Numbered from the stretch's first letter, positions 37,262 through 46,306 are shown. The stretch is DNA of 64,000 nt from Devosia sp. MC521 (GCF_014127105.1 NZ_CP059902.1:3366001-3430000); one strand, 5' to 3'. The notes: a model not told the origin generated them from the sequence alone. Made by a program: numbers and translations.

Positions 37262-37963
37262 TTAGGCTAGGACCAGCCGCTGGCCCAATGCGCTGGACAA
37301 TTCCAGAGCTTTTGCTGCCAGAACGTCAGTCATGCGAATAACAGCGTCTCGAGTGAAACGCTGCTGTGGCCCGCTGAGGGTAAGCGCACCCATGAGTTCA
37401 CCGCCCTGCCCAAAAATTGGAGCAGAAACGGAAGCCATGTCTGGATGACGTTCGCCAAACGATGCGAGGACAAAATTTTCACGGCGTATATGGTCTGGCA
37501 TGCCTTGCGCGTACTGAACCAAACATCGACCACTCGCGCCCTTCCCTAGAGGGTGAGTGTCGCCGACCGTGATATGATCACGAATGACCTGATTTGCATC
37601 TACACGGAACAAACAATGACGCTGGCCGGCCGTCGCAACATAGAACGATGCGCTTTCGTTGACTATTTGAACGAGTTCTTCGAGGACAGGCTCAACGAAC
37701 TCCTTCAGGTTGAACGAGGACTGATAGATGATGCCGAGCTCTGACAACGCAGCGCCCAAACGATAAGATCCGTCAGCCACCCGACGCATAAACCCTTGAT
37801 TTTCAAGAGATGCGATTAGGCGCAGAACTGTACTTTTATACATTCCGGTTTTGGCGGCGATATCCTTGAGGGACATCTTTCCATTGGTGCCGCGAAACGC
37901 ATGTAGGATCGAAAGTGCCCGCTCGACGGCTGCTACGCCATTTGGTGAGTGTGTCTCGTTCAA
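37262..37963 (-). CDS. IclR-family transcriptional regulator
   Basis: A 233-aa regulator: N-terminal winged helix 'AVERALSILHAFRGTNGKMS', 'LKDIAAKTGMYKSTVLRLIA', then the IclR effector domain with 'ASFYVATAGQRHCLFRVDAN', 'HPLGKGASGRCLVQYAQG' and 'ASVSAPIFGQGGELMGALTL'. The start is taken as TTG 37963, which forms a four-base TTGA overlap with the acnD stop. Earlier in-frame starts would lie inside acnD. It probably controls the acnD-iclR operon and the divergent ABC-transporter operon. Confidence 0.88.
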   Translation of the reverse strand: MNETHSPNGVAAVERALSILHAFRGTNGKMSLKDIAAKTGMYKSTVLRLIASLENQGFMRRVADGSYRLGAALSELGIIYQSSFNLKEFVEPVLEELVQIVNESASFYVATAGQRHCLFRVDANQVIRDHITVGDTHPLGKGASGRCLVQYAQGMPDHIRRENFVLASFGERHPDMASVSAPIFGQGGELMGALTLSGPQQRFTRDAVIRMTDVLAAKALELSSALGQRLVLA

Positions 37964-40515
37964 TCCCGTCTCGCCTGTTCGCTCATGAGTTCTGCGGCAT
38001 ACTGGAATGCACCGCCACAGCGCAGCCATTTAAGTTCGTTCGCCGTGTGTATCTCGCAACGTCCAACGAGGACTAGCTCTTTATCGCCACGGCGTAGGAT
38101 AAGCTGAACCGCTCTATACTCTTCGCAAATTGCGTCAACACCAACAATATCTATGTCCATGCGCCAATCGATTTCCAGCGTGCGCACCGGTGTCTCCACG
38201 CTAATGGGCAAGATGCCCAAAGCAATTAGATTGCTGCGGTGAATACGTTCGAATGAATTCGCTACAACGGCTGTTACGCCAAGTAGTTGGGTTGCCTTCG
38301 CTGCCCAGTCGCGAGCAGACCCGGTGCCATATTCGCGGCCAGCAAAAACAACGCACTGGCGACCTTTCCGCGTCCAATATTGAGCGGCGTCGAACACTGA
38401 AATTTCTTCGTTCAAGCCAACATTGGTCCACGGACCAATCTTGGAGCTCAAGTTGTTTGCGAGACGCGGATGCGCAAAGCCGCCGCGCCACATCACTTCA
38501 TAATTGCCACGACGATCGCCATAGCCGCAGAGATCCTGCGCAGTGACGCTCTGGCTAAGCAAATATTGGCCTGCGATTGATGACGGCGCGATGCGACTGA
38601 TCGGGGATATGTGATCTGTAGTGACGCTGTCCCCGAGTACGAGGAGCGGTTTTGCTCCACGGATGTTGTCCGATGCAGTCGCCGGTGTGTCGAAGAAGGG
38701 CGCCTTTCGAATGAAGGTGGAGGCTGGATCCCAAGGGTATAGGACGCTTGGCTCTGTTGTACTTTCTGACCAAGCAACCTTGCCGGTTTTGGTCGCATCG
38801 AACGATTTCTGCCAAATGGCATATTGCGCTTCAATCTCGGCTTCCGAGGGCCAGAGGTCAGCTAGCATGATTTGTCGAGAGCCTACACACGCAATCGGAT
38901 CCGTCTCAAGGTTAACTCGCAAATTGCCGGCAAGCGAGGCGGCAACCACCAGCGGAGGCGAGGCCAGATAGTTCGCCTGGACATCGGGGTGAATGCGGCT
39001 TTCAAAATTGCGATTACCCGAAAGCACAGCACAAAAGATGCTGTTTGGATTGGTTGCGAGATGGGTTTGCGCAGTTGCTGTAAGGCCACCAGAGTTGCCC
39101 ACGCAGGTTGTGCAACCGTAGCCTACGATATCAAAGCCCAGCGAGGACAATGCTTGTTGTAATCCGAGCGTATCGAGCATCTCGCCAATGACCCGAGAGC
39201 CAGGAGCGAGCGAAGTTTTGACCCAAGCCGGCGTCTTGAGGCCCAGTGCCACCGCCTTCTGCGCGACCAAACCGGCTGCGATCATCAAGCGAGGGTTTGC
39301 CGTATTGGTGCAACTGGTGATGGCCGCAATGGCAATTGCACCATCACGAATTTGCTCGCTGACGACGCTCGTCTCGACTTGCGGAAAGCGCTTGCACAAC
39401 GACGCAGGAACCTCTGCCAAATCGACAACGTCCTGCGGTCGAGATGGCCCCGCCATCACTGGAGAGATCGTGCTGAGGTCAAGGACGACGCTACGTGAAT
39501 AGAGGCGATCTTCGGCATCATCGCGCCACAGACGACTGTCGTGCGCGTAACGACTGTAGTTTTCGATCTGCTCGGCACTTCGTCCCATCAACGACAGATA
39601 GTCCAGAGTTGCTCCGTCGACCGGGAACAGCGTAGCCGTAGCTCCAAACTCTGGCGTCATATTGGCGATAGCGGCTCGATCAGCGAGGTCTAGGCTCGAC
39701 AAGCCTGGTCCGGTAACCTCGATAAAGTGTCCGACGACGTTGAGGCTACGGAGCAAACGCGTGCAGTGCAGTGCAATGTCTGTAGCGGTGATGCCAGCAC
39801 GTCGAGTACCGGTCAGCCGCAGCTGGGTCACAGAAGGCAGAGTGACGCCGATCGGCTCGCCCATAGCGACCAGCTCCGCCTCGACGCCTCCTACACCCCA
39901 GCCAAGAATGCCCAGAGCATTGACCATAGTGGTGTGGCTGTCAGTTCCAATAACGGACTGACCGATCATACGGTTCGGGTCGTTTGGAGAGGCGCAGGCG
40001 ATTTCACTGAGCTGTTCGAGATTAATCTGATGGCAAATGCCATTCCCTGGCGGAATTACCCTGAGGTTATCGAAACTCTCTTCTGCCCATTTGAAGAAAC
40101 CGTACCGCTCTTTATTGCGCGCCTGCTCTAGCGCCATGTTCTGACCGAGCGCGCTCGATGAGCCGAAGTGGTCAACGTTGACCGAGTGATCGACGACAAG
40201 ATCGATCCGAACCTTGGGGTTGATCCGCGTCGGGTCGCCTCCGCGTTCGGCCACGACGTCCCGCAATGACGCTAAGTCGACTAGGACTGCGATTCCTGCC
40301 GTGTCCTGCATAAGGATTCGGGTTGGATAAAAAGGCACATCTATCGGTCCGTTGCCCTCTGGTTTTCCAGCGACGGCCGCATCGTACCAAGTCTTGAAAA
40401 CGCCGAGCCAATGATCTCGATCGTCTTCAAATTCGATAACATTTTCAATCAAGAAGGTGATTGTTCGAGGAAGACGCGTCACCCACGAATGACATTCCGT
40501 CAGCGATTTTAGCAT
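37960..40515 (-). CDS. acnD: Aconitase-family hydratase (AcnD / aconitate hydratase A-like)
   Basis: An 851-aa [4Fe-4S] aconitase-superfamily enzyme. Motifs: 'DHSVNVDHFGSSSAL', 'GICHQINLEQLSEIA', 'GTDSHTTMVNALGILGWGVG', cluster cysteines in 'AITSCTNTANP' and 'GYGCTTCVGNSG', and the swivel domain 'GDSVTTDHISPISRI' and 'FAGREYGTGSARDWAAKAT'. Either aconitase A or the 2-methylcitrate/2-methylisocitrate dehydratase AcnD fits; PrpD and PrpB-like neighbours favour AcnD. ATG 40515 is chosen because GGGGAGG lies about six bases upstream; the frame is open further but unlike the family. Operon with iclR. Confidence 0.87.
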   Translation of the reverse strand: MLKSLTECHSWVTRLPRTITFLIENVIEFEDDRDHWLGVFKTWYDAAVAGKPEGNGPIDVPFYPTRILMQDTAGIAVLVDLASLRDVVAERGGDPTRINPKVRIDLVVDHSVNVDHFGSSSALGQNMALEQARNKERYGFFKWAEESFDNLRVIPPGNGICHQINLEQLSEIACASPNDPNRMIGQSVIGTDSHTTMVNALGILGWGVGGVEAELVAMGEPIGVTLPSVTQLRLTGTRRAGITATDIALHCTRLLRSLNVVGHFIEVTGPGLSSLDLADRAAIANMTPEFGATATLFPVDGATLDYLSLMGRSAEQIENYSRYAHDSRLWRDDAEDRLYSRSVVLDLSTISPVMAGPSRPQDVVDLAEVPASLCKRFPQVETSVVSEQIRDGAIAIAAITSCTNTANPRLMIAAGLVAQKAVALGLKTPAWVKTSLAPGSRVIGEMLDTLGLQQALSSLGFDIVGYGCTTCVGNSGGLTATAQTHLATNPNSIFCAVLSGNRNFESRIHPDVQANYLASPPLVVAASLAGNLRVNLETDPIACVGSRQIMLADLWPSEAEIEAQYAIWQKSFDATKTGKVAWSESTTEPSVLYPWDPASTFIRKAPFFDTPATASDNIRGAKPLLVLGDSVTTDHISPISRIAPSSIAGQYLLSQSVTAQDLCGYGDRRGNYEVMWRGGFAHPRLANNLSSKIGPWTNVGLNEEISVFDAAQYWTRKGRQCVVFAGREYGTGSARDWAAKATQLLGVTAVVANSFERIHRSNLIALGILPISVETPVRTLEIDWRMDIDIVGVDAICEEYRAVQLILRRGDKELVLVGRCEIHTANELKWLRCGGAFQYAAELMSEQARRD

Positions 40516-40567
40516 TTCATTTCCTCCCCATTGACACGGCATTTTAGATATTGAATATTCTATCCAG

Positions 40568-40582
40568 CAGAATGTCGTTCTG
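40568..40582. promoter_or_regulatory. Inverted repeat in the acnD/ABC divergent promoter, candidate operator
   Basis: CAGAA-N5-TTCTG lies between acnD (minus) and the ABC operon (plus). The same half-sites, in opposite order, form the palindrome upstream of tctC at 30747-30760. It is a candidate binding site for the IclR or GntR regulator. Confidence 0.4.
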
Positions 40583-40708
40583 TCTATCGGGATTTTAAAG
40601 CAGTGCCCGTAAGAAAAATGGCCAAAATGCTGGTCGTGAAATTCCGCGGTGGCGGCCGCAAATAAGACGGTTAATCCCGCCAACCGCACTTCTAGGAGGA
40701 GGAACAGG

Positions 40709-41707
40709 TTGAAGTTTCTTAACGTATTGATGGCGAGTGTATTTCTCGTCGCACCAGCGCTTGCACAAGATAAGCTGACCGAGGTGACGATCCTGTTCCC
40801 AGGCACCGGAACGGTCACGAACTTCCCACTCGACGTGGCAATGAATGAGGGCTACTTCGCCGAAGAGGGCTTGAGCGTAAAGGCCGAGGCGGTTGACGGC
40901 TCAGCAGCTGTCCTTCAGGCAATCATCTCCGGTCAGGCTGATATGGGCGCTGCCGGCATTGGTCCAGTGCTCAATGCCCGTGCCCGCGGTGAAGATGTTA
41001 TCTTCTTCTATAATCACAACGTTCGCTCGACCATGGGTATCGCTGTCAAGGCAGATGCCGGCGTTGACAGTGTTGAAGGCTTGCGCGGTAAGGTTATCGG
41101 CGTCGGCACACCAGACGGTTCGGAAGTGGCATTTGCCCGTTCAGCGCTGCAGGAAGCTGGCCTGACAGAAAATGTCGACTACACCTTCCTGCCCGTTGGC
41201 CCTGGCGGCCTTGCTGCCGCTGCATTCCTGCGTGGCGATATTGATGCCTATGTTGGCACCCGTGTTGACGCGGCAACCCTGACCTCGAAGGGCGTTGTGC
41301 TGAAGGACGTCACACCAGAGAAGTACCTTAGCTTCTTCGGTAATGGTTATGTGACCACCGAGGCGTTCATTGCCGAGCATCCTGAAGTGATCGAAGGCTT
41401 TGGTCGTGCTTATGTACGCGCGTCCGAGTGGGGCATTCTGCCTGAAAACAAAGATGCAGTACTAGCGTACTCCGCACTCCGTAACCCACTCGAAGGTTCG
41501 GACAAGGTCTATGCCGGCAATCTCTACGAAGAGTCCAAGAGCCGCATCGTACCAATCGACCGCACCACTTGGGGCATGCATCACAAGGATGAATGGGACG
41601 CTTGGCGTGAAAGCCTGATCGCCTCGGGCTCGCTCAACGACCCATCGATCGACGTGCACCAAGCTTACACAAATCAGTTCATCGAAGCTTGGAATACGCC
41701 TAAATGA
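40709..41707 (+). CDS. ABC transporter substrate-binding protein (SsuA/NMT1-like)
   Basis: A 332-aa periplasmic protein with a short signal peptide ('FLNVLMASVFLVAPALAQDK'). The NMT1/SsuA-type fold is suggested by 'NFPLDVAMNEGYFAEEGLSV', 'AVLQAIISGQADMGAAGIG', 'LRGKVIGVGTPDGSE' and 'GGLAAAAFLRGDIDAYVGTR'. The TTG start at 40709 is backed by AGGAGGA nine bases upstream; a more distal ATG-like start has no site. It overlaps the ATPase gene by four bases. Its ligand is unknown: the family covers sulfonates, nitrate, pyrimidines and other small organics, but neighbours suggest a carboxylate. Confidence 0.85.
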   Translation: MKFLNVLMASVFLVAPALAQDKLTEVTILFPGTGTVTNFPLDVAMNEGYFAEEGLSVKAEAVDGSAAVLQAIISGQADMGAAGIGPVLNARARGEDVIFFYNHNVRSTMGIAVKADAGVDSVEGLRGKVIGVGTPDGSEVAFARSALQEAGLTENVDYTFLPVGPGGLAAAAFLRGDIDAYVGTRVDAATLTSKGVVLKDVTPEKYLSFFGNGYVTTEAFIAEHPEVIEGFGRAYVRASEWGILPENKDAVLAYSALRNPLEGSDKVYAGNLYEESKSRIVPIDRTTWGMHHKDEWDAWRESLIASGSLNDPSIDVHQAYTNQFIEAWNTPK

Positions 41708-42504
41708 CACTACAGGGTCAATCACAAGACACGTCTCGTGATGCAGTGTTCACGCTGCGAGATGTGAGCAAGGTCTATACTCAGCGCAAAATCTCTGCGC
41801 TGGCGCCCACCTCTATATCCCTGGCGCGAGGTAGCTTTACCTCGGTTATTGGGCCGAGCGGTTGTGGCAAGTCGACCCTTCTGAAAATCATGGCGGGGGT
41901 TCTACCCCCGTCTACCGGCTCGATCACTCTTAAAGACAAGCCACTCGATGGCGCCAGCAAAGACATCGGCATGATGTTCCAGCAGGCAACGCTGTTTCCG
42001 TGGCGGTCGGTGCTTGAAAACATCCTTCTGCCGATTGAGATCGTGCATGGAAAGTCTAAGTCGCGCGAATACCGCAACAAGGCTCTCGATCTGCTCAAGC
42101 TCGTTGGACTTGAAGGATTCGCAGACGCACAGCCGTCCGAACTTTCGGGTGGTATGGCGCAGCGAGCAGCGATCTGCCGTATGTTGATCAACGATCCGGA
42201 AGTGCTGCTGCTCGACGAGCCCTTCAGCGCTCTGGACGAAATCACCAAAGATTTCATGAATATTGAGCTGCAACGCATTTGCATGGAGCTCAAAGCAACG
42301 GCCTTGTTAGTGACCCACTCCATTGCCGACGCAGTTTTCCTTTCGGACACCATTTACGTGATGTCTGCCCGCCCTGGCCGGATTGTTGAGACCGTGACGG
42401 TCGACCTGCCACGCCCCCGTACGTTGGAAATGGCCAATGGCGAGCGCTTTGGCACACTTGTTTCACAAATCCGCGGCCACCTCGATCGCGAGGCCTTCAA
42501 ATGA
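41704..42504 (+). CDS. ABC transporter ATP-binding protein (SsuB/TauB-like)
   Basis: A 266-aa ATPase: Walker A 'GPSGCGKSTLLKIMAG', Q-loop 'MMFQQATLFPWRSVLEN', signature 'ELSGGMAQRAAICRML', Walker B 'VLLLDEPFSALDE', H-loop 'LLVTHSIADAVFL'. It begins in the ATGA overlap with the binding-protein gene and ends in an ATGA overlap with the permease. It energises the importer with its two neighbours. Confidence 0.94.
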   Translation: MTLQGQSQDTSRDAVFTLRDVSKVYTQRKISALAPTSISLARGSFTSVIGPSGCGKSTLLKIMAGVLPPSTGSITLKDKPLDGASKDIGMMFQQATLFPWRSVLENILLPIEIVHGKSKSREYRNKALDLLKLVGLEGFADAQPSELSGGMAQRAAICRMLINDPEVLLLDEPFSALDEITKDFMNIELQRICMELKATALLVTHSIADAVFLSDTIYVMSARPGRIVETVTVDLPRPRTLEMANGERFGTLVSQIRGHLDREAFK

Positions 42505-43343
42505 CTGATGCGACCAATCCTAACCTCGAAGTCCGGGTAGAAAAACTCCCCTTCATCGAGCGCATCCCGCAATCCTTGGCCATTGCCATGGTGCTCTTCA
42601 TCCTGGTCAGCGCTTGGCAGATTGCTTTTAGTCTCAAGCTCGTTTCGCCTATTATTCTTCCATCGCCGGGTGAAACCTTCAGCGCACTCGTGATCATGGT
42701 CCAGAACCTTGTCACCGGTGGCTACGTCTTCCAAGCATTGATGACAACGGGTTCATCGGTGTTGATCGCCTTTGTCTTGGCGATAATCGTAGGCGTCTGC
42801 TGCGGTATTATTGTGGGCGAAACCAGCATTGGTGAGCGCGCCATCATGCCAATCTTCGTGGCGCTCGACACTATGCCAAAGGTCGCTTTCACCCCGCTCT
42901 TTGTTGCGTGGCTCGGCTTCGGCATTCAGTCCAAGGTTGCACTCGCGATCTTTGTGACGGTCTTCCCGATTATCATCAGCACCGCGGCCGGCCTCAATTC
43001 CACCGATGCCAATGGGCGCATGCTTTTCAAGACCCTGGGCGCCAGCCGCTTGCAGACCCTGTTTAAGCTCAAGATCCCAACTGCGCTTCCCTACATTATG
43101 ACCGGCGTCAAGATTGCGGCTGTGTCTGTAGTAGCTGGCGTGATCATGGGCGAGTTCATGGGTGGTGGCCGTGGTTTCGGTGATTTGATTCGCACCTCGT
43201 CTGTGCAGCTCAACACCGCACAGAGCTTTGCCCTCATCTTCCTGCTCAGCCTTGTCGGCATCACGCTGTTCTCGATCTGCGTCGCCGTCCAAAAGCGGTT
43301 CGTGTACTGGCAGAAGTCTTCGCGCATTCGCCAAGTGGATTGA
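42501..43343 (+). CDS. ABC transporter permease (SsuC/TauC-like)
   Basis: A 280-aa integral membrane protein with about six transmembrane segments and the BPD_transp_1 pattern; the EAA loop region is 'LFKTLGASRLQTLFKLKIPT', followed by 'ALPYIMTGVKIAAVSVVAGV'. It is translationally coupled to the ATPase gene. The next gene starts 54 bases on. Confidence 0.92.
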   Translation: MTDATNPNLEVRVEKLPFIERIPQSLAIAMVLFILVSAWQIAFSLKLVSPIILPSPGETFSALVIMVQNLVTGGYVFQALMTTGSSVLIAFVLAIIVGVCCGIIVGETSIGERAIMPIFVALDTMPKVAFTPLFVAWLGFGIQSKVALAIFVTVFPIIISTAAGLNSTDANGRMLFKTLGASRLQTLFKLKIPTALPYIMTGVKIAAVSVVAGVIMGEFMGGGRGFGDLIRTSSVQLNTAQSFALIFLLSLVGITLFSICVAVQKRFVYWQKSSRIRQVD

Positions 43344-43397
43344 TCCATCTAACTTATATTTTGGGTACCTAAGTGCCCCACGCATAGGAATTTCCAA

Positions 43398-44282
43398 ATG
43401 AAGATCGTGCGCTTCAATTCTGGCCGTATCGGCGTTGTCATTGACGATACTATCCGCGACGTGACCGAAGTCGCCGGTGTGGTTCCCGGCGAATTTCCAC
43501 CTGTTGGTCCGGTCCGACTGATTGCTGAATTCGAAAGCCGCAAGGCCGCTATCGCCGAAGCAGCAGCGAAAGCAGAGCCCATCGCGTTCTCTGATGTGGT
43601 TCTAGAAACGCCCGTTCCTTGGCCAAATAAGTTGATCGCCTACCCCGTCAACTATCATGACCACGCGACCGAAATGGCGACGAAAAAAATCGCCGACGTG
43701 CAGGGTTACTTCCTTAAGTCGAACTCTTCGCTCAGCGGCGCCGGTCAAGCTATCGAACTGCCGAACCTGCCTGGTCGTGAAGTCCACCATGAGTGTGAAC
43801 TCGCCATCATTATTGGCAAGGAAGGTCGTTGCATCGCCCCAGAAGACGCCTTGGACTACATCTTCGGCTACTCCTGCCTCCTCGACATCACTGTGCGTGG
43901 TCGTGAAGAGCGTGTGTTCCGCAAGTCCTATGACACCTTCACCCCAGTCGGACCTTGGATCACCACAGCGGACGAAGTTGGCGATCCAACTGACCTGACG
44001 ATGAAGCTGTGGGTCAATGGCAACCTCCGCCAGTCTGCCACCACCAAGGATCTGATCATCAAGATCCGCGACATGATCGCTATCGCCTCTTCGGCGTCTA
44101 CGCTCTATCCGGGCGACATTATTGCAACCGGGACGCCAGCTGGCGTCGACAAGATTGAACATGGGGACGTTGTCGCCATCGAGATCGAAAAGGTCGGTCG
44201 CATGGAAGTGCCAGTTGAGGCTGGCGATCGTGGCGCAAACATCGTGTTCGCAAAGCCATATATCTTCGAACGCGCTTCCTAA
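43398..44282 (+). CDS. Fumarylacetoacetate hydrolase (FAH)-family protein
   Basis: A 294-aa FAH-fold enzyme. Metal ligands are visible: Glu-x-Glu in 'EVHHECELAIIIGKEG', and Asp in 'YSCLLDITVRG'. Conserved neighbours are 'RKSYDTFTPVGPWITTADEV' and 'LYPGDIIATGTPAGV'. Members hydrolyse C-C bonds of beta-diketones, hydrate oxo-pentenoates, or decarboxylate/tautomerise oxaloacetate (FAHD1-like). In this cluster, oxaloacetate produced by a citryl-CoA lyase would be a sensible substrate, but that is inference. It follows the permease by 54 bases and precedes the CoA-transferase by 27. Confidence 0.86.
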   Translation: MKIVRFNSGRIGVVIDDTIRDVTEVAGVVPGEFPPVGPVRLIAEFESRKAAIAEAAAKAEPIAFSDVVLETPVPWPNKLIAYPVNYHDHATEMATKKIADVQGYFLKSNSSLSGAGQAIELPNLPGREVHHECELAIIIGKEGRCIAPEDALDYIFGYSCLLDITVRGREERVFRKSYDTFTPVGPWITTADEVGDPTDLTMKLWVNGNLRQSATTKDLIIKIRDMIAIASSASTLYPGDIIATGTPAGVDKIEHGDVVAIEIEKVGRMEVPVEAGDRGANIVFAKPYIFERAS

Positions 44283-44309
44283 GCGCCGGGACTAGGACGA
44301 AATATCGCC

Positions 44310-45482
44310 ATGGCAAGATTACTTGATGGCATCAAGGTTCTGGACCTAACCAATGTTCTAGCAGGCCCACTTTGTGGCTATCAGCTTGCTCAAGCTGGTG
44401 CGGAAGTGATCAAGGTGGAGGTTCCCGGAGACGGGGACCTCGCCCGCCAACTTGGAGCCAGTCCAGAGCTCAACAAAATCCGTCTAGGCGCATCGTTCCT
44501 CGCTCAAAACGCTGGGAAAAAGTCCGTAACGCTCGACTTTAAAAACGCTCCTGATAAGGCGCTCTTTCTTAAGCTGGTCGAAGAAGCCGACGTCTTGCTC
44601 GAGAATTTCCGTCCAGGCGTAATGGCACGTCTTGGCCTTGGCGCAAAGGAGCTCCAGCAGGTCAATCCGGGCCTAGTCTATTGCGCTATCAGTGGTTTCG
44701 GGCAAACCGGCCCCCTAGCCACCAACCCGGCCTATGATCAAATCATTCAAGGCCTATCTGGCGCAATGAGCGTTACGGGCGATGCCACGAGCGGCCCTTT
44801 GCGCGCAGGCTATCCTGCTTCCGATACGATCGGTGGCCTCACCGCAGCATTTGCGGTTTCGGCAGCGCTCGTGCGTAAAGCCCGCACAGGCGAGGGCGAG
44901 ATCATCGATGTGTCCATGCTGGAAGCTACTATGGTGGCAATGGGTTGGAATGTCTCCAACTACCTAATTGCAGGTGTCGAACCCACACGTCGCGGCAATG
45001 ACAATATGACCGCTGCTCCGTCTGGCACTTTCCAGACCAAGCAAGGCCTTTTGAACATCGCTGCAAACCAGCAAGCTCAATTCGCCAAGCTTTGTGAAAT
45101 CGTTGGTCGTCCAGAATTGCTGGATGATCCCCGCTTCGCTGAGCGCGAGGCCCGGAAGCAATATCGCTCTGAACTGACGGCTGAATTGGAAGCGGCACTT
45201 GCCACCGAAAGCTCAGAATACTGGTCGAACCGATTGAATGCTGCGGGCGTGCCGGCAGGTCAGGTTCTGACACTACCCGAAGCTCTGAGTCAGCCTCAGA
45301 TCTTGGAACGCAACTTCATTTCCGAGTTCGAGGTCGAAGGTATCTCCGCCCCCGTCAGGGTGATGCGTTCCGGCTATCGCTTGAGCAGCGGTGATCCAGC
45401 ACCCGACAGTCCAGCTCCCCTGTTGGGTCAGCACAACGACGAAATTCTTGGACCACTCAAGCAAAGGCAGTGCGCATCATGA
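44310..45482 (+). CDS. CaiB/BaiF-family (class III) CoA-transferase
   Basis: A 390-aa family III CoA-transferase: 'IKVLDLTNVLAGPLCGYQLA', 'GAEVIKVEVPGDGDLAR', 'LEEADVLLENFRPGVM'-type segment, 'YCAISGFGQTGPLATNPAYD' with the likely catalytic Asp in 'AYDQIIQGLSG', and 'VSMLEATMVAMGWNVSNYL'. It moves CoA between carboxylic acids (for example succinyl-CoA to a tricarboxylate). It overlaps the citryl-CoA-lyase-like gene by four bases, suggesting the two act in sequence: activation, then cleavage. Confidence 0.9.
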   Translation: MARLLDGIKVLDLTNVLAGPLCGYQLAQAGAEVIKVEVPGDGDLARQLGASPELNKIRLGASFLAQNAGKKSVTLDFKNAPDKALFLKLVEEADVLLENFRPGVMARLGLGAKELQQVNPGLVYCAISGFGQTGPLATNPAYDQIIQGLSGAMSVTGDATSGPLRAGYPASDTIGGLTAAFAVSAALVRKARTGEGEIIDVSMLEATMVAMGWNVSNYLIAGVEPTRRGNDNMTAAPSGTFQTKQGLLNIAANQQAQFAKLCEIVGRPELLDDPRFAEREARKQYRSELTAELEAALATESSEYWSNRLNAAGVPAGQVLTLPEALSQPQILERNFISEFEVEGISAPVRVMRSGYRLSSGDPAPDSPAPLLGQHNDEILGPLKQRQCAS

Positions 45483-46306
45483 CTGATAAAACTGTGAGTG
45501 CCGAACGCGGTAAAGCCCAAGACTGGTGGTCGACCGAAATCATCCGGATGGAACCCGGTCAGATAGAGTTGCGCGGCTATCCAATTGAGCAACTTATAGG
45601 CTCCATCTCCTATCCGCAGATGGTTTGGCTGATGCTGCGTGGAGATCTTCCGAGCCCAGATCAGGCAAAACTGCTTGAGGCTGCCATGGTCGCCGGTGTT
45701 GACCATGGTCCCCAAGCCCCATCCATCGCAATCGCCCGCATGGCCAGCAGCTGCGGCACGGGTCTGAATGGCGCTATGGCCTCTGCCATCAACGTCCTTG
45801 ACGATGTACACGGCGGGGCTGGAGAACAAGCGGCGGAGATTTTTGAGGCGATCCGTCAAGCCATACTGGCCGGTCAATCGCTCGACGCTGCAACTGAAGA
45901 ACATTTGCAGAAGCGCTTTGCTGCGGGGCAAAAGTTTGTTCCGGGCTATGGTCATCGTTTCCACCCCGTTGACCCGCGAGCCACAAAGCTTTTGGCCATT
46001 CTTCAAAGCGCTGCCGAAGCCGGTGTCGTCGATGCAGTTTACGCCAAGATTGCCGTTGCCGTTGAGGACTGCATTGCCAAGACGAAATCAAAGCGCATCC
46101 CGCTCAACATCGATGGCGTGACCGCTGCGATTTACGCAAGTCTGGGCTTCCCACCATCCCTCTGCCGCGGGCTCTTCATCCTATCGCGCTCCATCGGGAT
46201 ACTGGCCCACGCCTACGAAGAGTCACAGTCCACCTACCGCAACAAAGGGCCACTGCCAAAAGAATGGTTATGGACCTATTCCGGCACCCCGCGCAGAGAC
46301 GCATAA
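45479..46306 (+). CDS. Citryl-CoA lyase-like protein (short citrate synthase family)
   Basis: A 275-aa protein related to citrate synthase but far shorter than the usual ~430 aa. It keeps the substrate/CoA core: 'QIELRGYPIEQLIGSISYPQ', 'MVAGVDHGPQAPSIAIARMA', 'KFVPGYGHRFHPVDPRATKL' (catalytic His region) and 'PLNIDGVTAAIYASLGFPPS'. This size and pattern fit stand-alone citryl-CoA lyases, which split citryl-CoA to acetyl-CoA and oxaloacetate. ATG 45479 overlaps the CoA-transferase stop (ATGA); a GTG three codons upstream is possible. It may act on a substituted citryl-CoA; substrate not determined. Confidence 0.8.
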   Translation: MTDKTVSAERGKAQDWWSTEIIRMEPGQIELRGYPIEQLIGSISYPQMVWLMLRGDLPSPDQAKLLEAAMVAGVDHGPQAPSIAIARMASSCGTGLNGAMASAINVLDDVHGGAGEQAAEIFEAIRQAILAGQSLDAATEEHLQKRFAAGQKFVPGYGHRFHPVDPRATKLLAILQSAAEAGVVDAVYAKIAVAVEDCIAKTKSKRIPLNIDGVTAAIYASLGFPPSLCRGLFILSRSIGILAHAYEESQSTYRNKGPLPKEWLWTYSGTPRRDA

